Positions 7,420 through 14,400 of a DNA stretch of 52,388 nt are shown here, piece after piece; positions within the stretch are counted from its first letter, which is position 1; every line of letters starts with the position of its first letter. The position numbers and the translations under genes are program-made. Under the pieces are notes generated by a model. The model was not told the DNA's origin. It saw nothing but the letters and a program-made list of their open reading frames with translations, and ran no database searches. The stretch is from Odoribacteraceae bacterium (GTDB taxonomy: Bacteria; Bacteroidota; Bacteroidia; Bacteroidales; Marinifilaceae), in NCBI GenBank assembly GCA_031276355.1, contig JAISNC010000059.1, positions 1 through 52,388 on the forward strand, read 5' to 3'.

Positions 7420-7821
7420 ATGGAAAAAGTAATTGTCAGAGTCCAAAAAACAGACACCGGATATTGTTCCGGAACGGACATGTTACCGGGATTCGTGGTA
7501 ACATGTGAAAAATTTCAGGAACTTGAAAAAGAGTTCCGGGAAAGCCTTGAATTCTACGTGCACTGCGCGAAAAAGGCAGGGGATGATTACCCCGCTATCC
7601 TGGACGGTGAATTCGAGTTGGAATATCAATTCGACGTGGAGAGTCTACTTTGTTTCTACGATGGAATTTTCACGCGAGCCGCACTCGAGCGCGTCACTGG
7701 AATAAATCAAAAACAATTGGCACATTACGCGTTGGGCTTACACAAGCCGCGCCCGGCGCAAGAGAAAAAAATTAAAGACGCGCTTAGGAAATTAGGCAAA
7801 GAACTTGCCATTATTGCTTGA
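7420..7821 (+). CDS. hicB: HicB antitoxin with C-terminal DNA-binding domain
   Basis: This 133-residue protein begins with the partly degraded RNase H-like fold of HicB (about residues 1-80, including YCSGTDMLPGF and a long helix). It ends with a helix-turn-helix (residues 85-125, around ALERVTGINQKQLAHYALG). The N-terminal half should bind and block HicA, and the C-terminal half should bind the palindrome at 7148-7169. It is followed directly by a strong terminator, so the pair is an isolated unit within the phage late region. Confidence 0.9.
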   Translation: MEKVIVRVQKTDTGYCSGTDMLPGFVVTCEKFQELEKEFRESLEFYVHCAKKAGDDYPAILDGEFELEYQFDVESLLCFYDGIFTRAALERVTGINQKQLAHYALGLHKPRPAQEKKIKDALRKLGKELAIIA

Positions 7822-7846
7822 ATCGTCCGTGCGATCACGGAAGCGC

Positions 7847-7879
7847 AAAGATGTCCTCGACCGGGGACATCTTTTTTTT
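7847..7879 (+). terminator. Rho-independent terminator after hicAB
   Basis: AGATGTCC pairs with GGACATCT around a TCGACCGG loop, preceded by AAA and followed by a run of eight T. The last three T residues are also the first three bases of late promoter 2, so termination of hicAB and initiation of the tail operon are packed together. Confidence 0.9.
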
Positions 7880-7914
7880 GTCCTTTCGCATCGTTCTCCC
7901 GCCCGCTAATTTAG
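7877..7914 (+). promoter_or_regulatory. Phage late promoter 2 (TTTGTCCTTT, 20 nt, TAATTTAG)
   Basis: TTTGTCCTTT at 7877-7886 is followed by exactly 20 nt and TAATTTAG at 7907-7914, the same layout as at 2510 and 12811. It leads the tail-gene block. The predicted start near 7919 leaves a 17-nt leader before the ATG at 7936. Confidence 0.7.
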
Positions 7915-7935
7915 CGTGCAATAATACACGCGCGC

Positions 7936-8331
7936 ATGATTTCAAAGGCATTAAAAAAGAACCATTACGTCGACAAAATCCTGCAGGAGGAGGCCACAAT
8001 CATCAAGATGATGCAATTGCAGGTGGTCAACGACTGGCAGCTGGAGGACAAAACCGGCAATCTTCGTGAGAAGTTAAAGGGGCATTTCAGCCTCCAGGAC
8101 TTCGATGGTGGCCCGCGCCTAACGCTAACCTACGTGAAATACATGCGATTCCTCGACATGCCGTGGGTAGTCTCCCGAAGGAGAGGGTTACTCCTTTATA
8201 ATAGGATCGTTTTCGGGCGAATCTACAACAACACCTACCTCCGGGTGCGCGCCGGGTACCGGGAATCCGTGCAAGAAGAGATCGATGAAATGATGCGCGA
8301 GTCTACCGAACCACTTAACATCGAAACCTGA
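7936..8331 (+). CDS. Unknown phage protein ahead of the tape measure
   Basis: I do not recognise this 131-residue protein. It is basic and mostly helical, with a central aromatic stretch (residues 65-85, YVKYMRFLDMPW) and an acidic helix near the end (EEIDEMMRE). It is the first gene after late promoter 2 and overlaps the tape-measure gene by one base. Many siphoviruses have tail-assembly chaperones or a minor tail protein in this place. No slippery sequence suggesting a frameshifted chaperone pair is obvious. Confidence 0.7.
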   Translation: MISKALKKNHYVDKILQEEATIIKMMQLQVVNDWQLEDKTGNLREKLKGHFSLQDFDGGPRLTLTYVKYMRFLDMPWVVSRRRGLLLYNRIVFGRIYNNTYLRVRAGYRESVQEEIDEMMRESTEPLNIET

Positions 8332-11030
8332 TGGCACTGAAAGACGACAACATCAACCTGCGCATCAACATCGGGACAACCGGCGCGCAAAAACAAATGC
8401 AAGAGCTAAGCGATAAAAATCGAGAGCTGGAAAAATCCTCCAACGCGCTCCGTGTCGAGATGGCGAAACTCGCTGCCCAGGGGAAACAAAATTCCGACGA
8501 ATACAAAGCCCTCGCCAGTCAACTAAAGGCAAATAATGATCAAGTCAAGGAGAACAAGAAACAGATGGACGAGGTAGCGAAATCCATGGACATCAACTCC
8601 AAGACAATGGTACAGTTGCGCAAGGACGCGAAGGAACTCCAGGCGCAACTGGATCGCACCGTCCAATCGGCAGATCCGGAAGGCTACGCCAAACTCCAAA
8701 AGGAACTCGACACGGTCAAAAAGCGCATGACCGAGTTACGAACCTCCGGGCAATCGCTCTCCCAGCAGCTACAATCGTTGCCGGGGCCGGCCGGGGCCGC
8801 CGCGAAGGGAGTCAGCGGCATCGGCAGTGCCTTCAAGATGCTCCTGGCCAACCCGATCGTGGCCGTGCTCGCCGCCATCGTTGCCGTGTTCATGGCCCTC
8901 TACAAGGCGCTCACGTCGTCCGAGGAGGGCGTGAACAAGCTCAATAGAATGCTCGCCCCCCTCAAGGCCATGATGGACGCGGTGTTGAACATCGTGCAAA
9001 AGTGCGTCGGGGCCATCATGGATTTTATCACGGTCATCATCAACGGCCTGATGAAAACCCTGGAGAGACTCCCCCTCGTCGGGAAATACTTCAAGGAGAT
9101 GAACGAGTACGCCGAGGAAGCCATCCAGCTGGAGACCGAGAAACAGGAACTGACCAAACGCGAGCGCCAGATCACCGAGGAGAACGCCAAGATCGAAGAA
9201 GAGGTCTCCGAACTTCGCACGAAGGCGAAGCAAAAAGACATCTACTCGGAGAAAGAGCGCATCAAGTTCCTGGAAGATGCCATCGCCCTGGAGAAAAAAC
9301 GAGCCGAGGAGACCAAGGCCATCGCCGAGGAGCGGTTAAGGATCGCCGCGGCCGAAGCAGCCCGGGCGGGAAACCCTGCCGAGTTAGAGGACGAACTCGC
9401 GCGCCTGCGCGCCGACGTGTCCGCGGCCGGGATCGCGTACAATAACAAGACGCGGGAGCTGGCGTCCGAGTTAACCAGCTTCCGGCGGGAAGAGGAGAAC
9501 AAGCGAAACGAGGACGCGAAAAAAGCGATCGAGGCCCGCCTGAAGCAAGTGGACGACGGCATCCAGGCCGAACGCTCGAAACTCTTCCGGGCGCGCCTCG
9601 ACCGGCAGATCGACGACGAGACCCTGAACCAGAAGTTGCAAGAGCTCGAGATGGAGGCGCTCAACCGCCGGCTCGAGGTACAGGGTCTCGATAAAACCGA
9701 ACGCGACAAGATCAACCAGCAGATCCTCGACGCGAAACTCAAGATCATGCAAGAGGAGGAACGCGCGACGAAAGAGCTCGCCGAACGCTTGCGCCAGGAG
9801 ATGCAGACCGCGGACGAAAAAGCGAAAGAGGCCTTCGAGAAAAAATTCACGGATCGGGAAAATATACTGAAAGAGGGCCTCGAAAAAGGCTTGATCACCG
9901 AGGTCGAGTATCAAGATCGTCTCGCGCGAATACAAGCCGAGCGCCAGGCGGAACTCGACGCGCAGGCGGAAGAGGAGCAAAAGAAAAAAGCCGCGGAAGA
10001 ACTTGCCCGGAAGGACACGGATCTCGAGAACGAGCGGGTAAAGCTGCTCGAGCAGCTGGCTAACCGGGCCATCACCCAAGAAGAGTACAACGCTTCCCTA
10101 CTCGAGATCGAGCAACGCTTCTTGGACGAGAAGATGCGTATCACGGGCCTCTCCGAGGAGCAGATCACGAAACTCAAGCTGGATAATCTAAACAAGCAAA
10201 TCGCCGACCAGGACAAGGCGCTCAAAAAACAACAGCAGCAGCAACAAAAATACCAGAACATACTCGAAGGCTCGTCGAACAAGTTCGGGGAGTTATTCGG
10301 CAAGATGGCCACCGGCGCGGAAGAGACTTCCGAGGAACTTCAATACCAGATGGTGCTACTGGCCCTCGATACCCTCAAGAACATGGTCACGATGTACGCC
10401 ATGCAAGCGCTCGCGAAAACTATCGCCGATCTTGGTATGCCTTATGGTCCGATCCTCGGCGCGGCGGCCATGGGGGTCATCACCGGAGCCTTCGAAGCGA
10501 TGAAATCCAAGATCAAGCGGCCATCGGCCAAGAACGGCGGCGAGGGAGACACGCGCTCCGGGAAGATCGTCGTCAACCAGCAGGCTTCCGGCAAGTACGA
10601 CGTGATCGGGGCCGAGGACGGGAAAACGTATCGCTCCGTCCCCTTCGTCGGCGCGCCGCCCACCGGCGTGCTGCGCCGCCCGACGCTGGTAGCCGAGAGC
10701 GGCGATGAACTCGTCGTCTCCAGCCCACACCTAAAACTGCTGCAGAAGCACGTCAACTACCCCTACGTCATCGGTGCCATTAACGACGCGCGGGCCGGGA
10801 GGGTGCCTCAACGCGCGTCCGGTAACTACGCGACCATTGCCGGGGACGTGCCCGTTCCCGACACGAATGACGACGATTACCGGGAGCAACTCGTCGCCAC
10901 CATGAACCGCGTGGCCGACCTGCTCGACAACATGGAGGCCAACGGCGTGCGGGCCATCGTCGGCCTCGACGAGCTGGAGGCCCTGCAAAAACTACGAGAC
11001 GAATCAAGAGCCATCGGAACACTGTATTAA
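8331..11030 (+). CDS. Tail tape-measure protein
   Basis: This 899-residue protein is dominated by charged coiled coil (residues 10-145 and 260-640). A hydrophobic segment near residues 167-193 and another near 210-240 are typical of tape measures that help DNA pass the host membrane. Gln-rich stretches interrupt the coil (a KKQQQQQQ run near residue 630). The C-terminal domain, with LVAESGDELVVSSPH, matches a module common in phage tape measures. It sets tail length. The usual rule of about 0.15 nm per residue would give a tail of roughly 130 nm. It follows late promoter 2 and ends 1 bp before the next gene. Confidence 0.92.
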   Translation: MALKDDNINLRINIGTTGAQKQMQELSDKNRELEKSSNALRVEMAKLAAQGKQNSDEYKALASQLKANNDQVKENKKQMDEVAKSMDINSKTMVQLRKDAKELQAQLDRTVQSADPEGYAKLQKELDTVKKRMTELRTSGQSLSQQLQSLPGPAGAAAKGVSGIGSAFKMLLANPIVAVLAAIVAVFMALYKALTSSEEGVNKLNRMLAPLKAMMDAVLNIVQKCVGAIMDFITVIINGLMKTLERLPLVGKYFKEMNEYAEEAIQLETEKQELTKRERQITEENAKIEEEVSELRTKAKQKDIYSEKERIKFLEDAIALEKKRAEETKAIAEERLRIAAAEAARAGNPAELEDELARLRADVSAAGIAYNNKTRELASELTSFRREEENKRNEDAKKAIEARLKQVDDGIQAERSKLFRARLDRQIDDETLNQKLQELEMEALNRRLEVQGLDKTERDKINQQILDAKLKIMQEEERATKELAERLRQEMQTADEKAKEAFEKKFTDRENILKEGLEKGLITEVEYQDRLARIQAERQAELDAQAEEEQKKKAAEELARKDTDLENERVKLLEQLANRAITQEEYNASLLEIEQRFLDEKMRITGLSEEQITKLKLDNLNKQIADQDKALKKQQQQQQKYQNILEGSSNKFGELFGKMATGAEETSEELQYQMVLLALDTLKNMVTMYAMQALAKTIADLGMPYGPILGAAAMGVITGAFEAMKSKIKRPSAKNGGEGDTRSGKIVVNQQASGKYDVIGAEDGKTYRSVPFVGAPPTGVLRRPTLVAESGDELVVSSPHLKLLQKHVNYPYVIGAINDARAGRVPQRASGNYATIAGDVPVPDTNDDDYREQLVATMNRVADLLDNMEANGVRAIVGLDELEALQKLRDESRAIGTLY

Positions 11031-11031
11031 C

Positions 11032-12807
11032 ATGGAAATCATCACGAACACGGGAGAGCGTTTCGACGTTACCTCCGGCTACAATTTCGACTTCGAGTTC
11101 ATCAACCCGCTCCTCTCCGACGTGGGATCGCAGAGTGCGCCCGGCACGTTACCCTACACGCCGCGCAACCTGCGCCTCCTCGAGTTCCCGGACAGGATCG
11201 ACAACGTTCGCCGCCCGCGGGTCAAGCGAACCGTGACGCTCCGGGAGGGGAGCTTCCAGAAGATAGCCACGCAGGTGCTATTGAAGGCCAACCCGAAAGA
11301 GAGGATCGTCACCACCTTCTACCTCGACGAGGCCATCTTCTACGAGCGCATCAAGACGGTCAACATGAACGAGGTGAACTACGGCGCGCCGCGACAGGCG
11401 AGCGTGCAAGAACTTTTCACGCTCTGCCAGGATGTCGCCTTCAAGCGGCGAACGGACGATTTCCACGTGTTCCCTGTCATATCGAACTATGACATCAACA
11501 CCTCCAGCGACACGCTCGAGAACGTGATCCTGAACAAGGTCACGTACAACGAGACCACCGGCGTGGCCTCGCTCCTCGACCAAAGCCTCTACGGGATCGT
11601 CGTGGACGGCACGCCGGTGGCCGTCCCGTTCGGTTACGGGATCGCCCCGTTCCTCAAGGTATCGTTCGTCATCCGGAAGGTGGCAGAACATTTCGGCTAC
11701 ACGCTCGTCAATAACATCTTCGCAACCGACCACTCGTTGAAACAACTCGTGCTGGTCAACAACGTGGCCGACTCCATCGTGAAAGGCACGCTGGACTACG
11801 CCCGCCTCGTGCCCACCTGCACCGTGAGTGAATTCGTCAAAACACTCCAGAACAAGTTCGGGTTGCGTTTCCTCGCCAACGAGGTCGCGCGCACGATCAC
11901 CATCGCCACCCTCGACGACCGTCTCACGCTCCCTCCAGATCTCGACCTGACACCCCACGCCACGGAACGGCCCCGCGTGGACTGGGCCGACAAACAACGA
12001 TTACACCTCTCCTCTGGCACGTCCATCCCCGGCGCGTCTCCCGCCGTGAATTCCGTTGACGAGTTGACGCGCGTCTACGGCCCGGTACACTTCGCCTACT
12101 ATTCGTCAAACCCCGGCGCGCTGGAGTACAACACGCTGTATTACGTCTATTCCGAGAATATATTCGTCGTCAAGGTCCGCATGGGTCCAGGCTCGCCGCC
12201 CAAGATCAAGCGTTTTTCCCCCTACTTTGACTACACGGCCCCGGGGGAAGGCGAGCTACTTGACCTGGCCGCGCCTGACGAGCAACTACCCGTGTTTCGC
12301 CTCCATTACCTTGATCCCGCGCGCGGATATGAAATGGCGTACCTCATGCCGGGTATCCCCGAAACGGTGCTCGTCAACTCGACGCTGGTATTCTCCGATG
12401 ACGACAAAGAGCAAGCGGAGAAAAAAATCACGATCCCTATCATGTTCTGTTTCTCCCTCCCCTCCTTGCAAACGGCCATGAGTGTTCCCGTTGGCACGAC
12501 CGGCGCGTACGACGAAAGCGGCTCGGGATGGGGAGGCAACCTCGCGCTCAACTACACCTGGACGAACGGCATCAGGAACCGGAAATACGTGCAATACGAC
12601 CTGACGCTCGCCCGCTCGAACCACCCGGTCAGCTGCCTGCTACGGTTGCCGCTCCCCCGCCTCCAGACGCTCGACCTGACCACGCCAAAACTCCTCTTCC
12701 ACCAGCCGGTGCTGATCGAGCGCGTCAAGTGTCGCGTGGGCACGGGCACGTTCGAGGTCACCGAAACGCTCTTCCGCACCCTCAAGCATTACGAGGAGGA
12801 AGCGTGA
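11032..12807 (+). CDS. Large tail protein (distal tail or hub-like)
   Basis: This 591-residue soluble protein follows the tape measure directly, the usual place of distal-tail and hub proteins. It begins with a beta-rich region (EIITNTGERFDVTSGYNFDF). A central segment (CTVSEFVKTLQNKFGLRFLA) recalls domains of baseplate hub proteins. The C-terminal 200 residues are rich in beta strands. No enzyme motif is visible. It is the last gene of the tail block, and late promoter 3 begins 3 bp after its stop codon. The exact role is inferred from order. Confidence 0.65.
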   Translation: MEIITNTGERFDVTSGYNFDFEFINPLLSDVGSQSAPGTLPYTPRNLRLLEFPDRIDNVRRPRVKRTVTLREGSFQKIATQVLLKANPKERIVTTFYLDEAIFYERIKTVNMNEVNYGAPRQASVQELFTLCQDVAFKRRTDDFHVFPVISNYDINTSSDTLENVILNKVTYNETTGVASLLDQSLYGIVVDGTPVAVPFGYGIAPFLKVSFVIRKVAEHFGYTLVNNIFATDHSLKQLVLVNNVADSIVKGTLDYARLVPTCTVSEFVKTLQNKFGLRFLANEVARTITIATLDDRLTLPPDLDLTPHATERPRVDWADKQRLHLSSGTSIPGASPAVNSVDELTRVYGPVHFAYYSSNPGALEYNTLYYVYSENIFVVKVRMGPGSPPKIKRFSPYFDYTAPGEGELLDLAAPDEQLPVFRLHYLDPARGYEMAYLMPGIPETVLVNSTLVFSDDDKEQAEKKITIPIMFCFSLPSLQTAMSVPVGTTGAYDESGSGWGGNLALNYTWTNGIRNRKYVQYDLTLARSNHPVSCLLRLPLPRLQTLDLTTPKLLFHQPVLIERVKCRVGTGTFEVTETLFRTLKHYEEEA

Positions 12808-12810
12808 AGA

Positions 12811-12848
12811 TTTGTCCTTTCCGCGCCGCCGGCAAGATGATATTTTCG
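12811..12848 (+). promoter_or_regulatory. Phage late promoter 3 (TTTGTCCTTT, 20 nt, TATTTTCG)
   Basis: TTTGTCCTTT at 12811-12820, a 20-nt spacer, and TATTTTCG at 12841-12848 repeat the layout of the two other sites. It leads the lysis and tail-fibre block. The predicted start near 12853 leaves 18 nt before the holin ATG at 12871. Confidence 0.7.
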
Positions 12849-12870
12849 CACGAACAAAAAAACACGCGCC

Positions 12871-13335
12871 ATGTACTACACGCTCTACAACCCGGATAAT
12901 TTCCAGCAAGCGAGGGTGGCCTCGTTGACCGCCGTCGCCGCGTTATTATCCGATTTATGGATACTCATCGCGATCGTCTATATCTCTATCGCGATCGATT
13001 TTTACCTGGGATATAGCCTTTCCCGGAAGGTGAAGAGAGAGAACCCGGCGAGCATCACTTCCGGCAAGCTCGAATCCGCGAAATGGTGGCACACGATCAT
13101 CAAGGCACGCGACGCCAGCCTCGTCATCGGCGTGCTCTACCTTTTCGACCTCTTCATCATCCGGTCGGGAAATTTCTACCTCTCGCGGCTCGGGGCCGGG
13201 TTCATCATCGGGGCCGAGTTACTCTCCATGATCGAGAACCTCGCTTACCTGTACAGGTGGGCGCGTTTCTTCCGCAAATACGTGAAGAACAAGATCGAGA
13301 AACACGTTAACATTAACATAGACGAGATATTATGA
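12871..13335 (+). CDS. Phage holin
   Basis: This 154-residue membrane protein has hydrophobic segments at about residues 18-50 (two close helices), 85-100 and 108-125. A basic, cytoplasmic-looking tail (RWARFFRKYVKNKIEKH) follows. The pattern and length fit the toxin-secretion/phage-lysis holin families, which open the inner membrane for the endolysin. It is the first gene after late promoter 3 and overlaps the M23 endolysin by 4 bp. Family placement is by topology and context rather than a strict motif. Confidence 0.82.
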   Translation: MYYTLYNPDNFQQARVASLTAVAALLSDLWILIAIVYISIAIDFYLGYSLSRKVKRENPASITSGKLESAKWWHTIIKARDASLVIGVLYLFDLFIIRSGNFYLSRLGAGFIIGAELLSMIENLAYLYRWARFFRKYVKNKIEKHVNINIDEIL

Positions 13336-13736
13336 AAGTAGTAGAAGGAAAAATCACGAGTCCATTCGGGGACAGGATCCACCCCTTGACGGGTCTGAAA
13401 ATGTTCCACAACGGCATCGACATCGCGTGTCCCGTGGAAACGCCGGTACATAGTCCCGTGGATGGCGAGATCAAGCTGGTCTACACGCACGACACGGGAG
13501 GTCTTACCGTGATCCTCGGCGACGCGCGTTGTCGATTCGGATTTTGTCACCTCTCCTTGGCCCCGCTGCCCGCCGGGACCAAGGTGAAAAAGGGAGACAT
13601 CATCGCCCTCTCCGGGAAGACGGGAAGAGTCACGGGGCCGCACCTCCATTACACGGTGCAAGTCGAGGGATCGTGGGATGGCGACGAATGGCACCCGGGT
13701 AGGCTCGTGGATCCGGCATCACATGTCGAATTTTAA
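13332..13736 (+). CDS. M23 metallopeptidase endolysin
   Basis: This 134-residue protein is a bare LytM-type M23 domain. Zinc ligands are His26 and Asp30 (HNGID) and His106 (HLHY, residues 104-107), and His73 (FCHLS) is a likely catalytic residue. It would cut peptide cross-links of peptidoglycan. It has no signal peptide, so export must go through the holin. It sits between the holin and the candidate spanin, completing a three-step lysis cassette. Confidence 0.93.
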   Translation: MKVVEGKITSPFGDRIHPLTGLKMFHNGIDIACPVETPVHSPVDGEIKLVYTHDTGGLTVILGDARCRFGFCHLSLAPLPAGTKVKKGDIIALSGKTGRVTGPHLHYTVQVEGSWDGDEWHPGRLVDPASHVEF

Positions 13737-13747
13737 ATCCCGTCGCC

Positions 13748-14221
13748 ATGCGTCTACTCGTGATCCTTTCGTTGGTGGTGTCCTTGGCCGCGTGCCGCGC
13801 GGTCAAAAAATTGAATGTCGAAACAAACGAAATCATCACGCGCGTGACCGACTCCGTGATCATCGTCATCAGGGACACGACGATCCTGTACGAACCGGCC
13901 CCGGAACGCTCGGAACGCGAAACGCCACTCGATAGCAGCTACCTGGAGACCTCGCTGGCCTGGTCGATCGCCACCTCGCGCGACGGGATCCTGAAGCACC
14001 TGATCGGTAACAAGCCGGTCGTTCCCGTGCGCGTGCCCCTGGAAACAAGGGAACACGCGCGCGTCCAACAGGACGAGGCCAAACACGACAATCGCGTCGA
14101 GATCGAGATCACCCGCGAGAAATACCGGTTCATGAACCCGTTCTTTTACGCGTCCGGCTGGATCGGCTGGATAATCCTAATCATCATCACGGCATGGAAA
14201 ATAATACGGCCCCGGATATAG
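13748..14221 (+). CDS. Candidate unimolecular spanin (lipoprotein with C-terminal membrane helix)
   Basis: This 157-residue protein starts with a lipoprotein signal ending in the lipobox LAAC (Cys16). It ends with a transmembrane helix (about residues 132-152, around GWIGWIILIIITAW) followed by a short basic tail. The 115 residues between are polar. An outer-membrane lipid anchor plus an inner-membrane helix in one protein is the defining layout of a u-spanin, which fuses the two membranes at the end of lysis. It lies 11 bp after the endolysin gene. The role is inferred from topology and context. Confidence 0.65.
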   Translation: MRLLVILSLVVSLAACRAVKKLNVETNEIITRVTDSVIIVIRDTTILYEPAPERSERETPLDSSYLETSLAWSIATSRDGILKHLIGNKPVVPVRVPLETREHARVQQDEAKHDNRVEIEITREKYRFMNPFFYASGWIGWIILIIITAWKIIRPRI

Positions 14222-14400
14222 CGAACCTGGCTCCCTTGCTCGCCGCGTGGCAGGCAATGTTCCCGGGGAAAAGCCCGGAAGAGTTCGCCGCGTGGATCAT
14301 CGTCCCGTCGGCAGAACGATCCGCGTTCCTCGCGTCCCGCGCGCGCGTCGTCCCCACCGTGGTAGATGGCGCGGTAATCACCTCTCTCGAACCAATATGA
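14194..14400 (+). CDS. Small unknown phage protein overlapping the spanin gene
   Basis: This 68-residue frame begins inside the last codons of the candidate spanin gene (28-bp overlap) and ends with a 4-bp overlap onto the BACON-domain gene. That tight packing on both sides is the main reason to believe it. The protein is helical and alanine/proline-rich with no signal peptide, so it is not an Rz1-like partner. Its function is unknown. Confidence 0.6.
   Translation: MENNTAPDIANLAPLLAAWQAMFPGKSPEEFAAWIIVPSAERSAFLASRARVVPTVVDGAVITSLEPI

Noticed and set aside
7192..7821. hicAB as part of the tail operon
   Set aside because: A separate promoter and a strong terminator isolate it, and the next late promoter starts in the terminator's T-run.
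11278..11997. Minus-strand frame of 239 codons inside the tail-protein gene
   Set aside because: His/Glu/Val-rich antisense shadow with no start context in a rightward operon.
14194..14400. Rz1-like outer-membrane partner of the spanin
   Set aside because: It has no signal peptide or lipobox. The upstream gene already carries both anchors.
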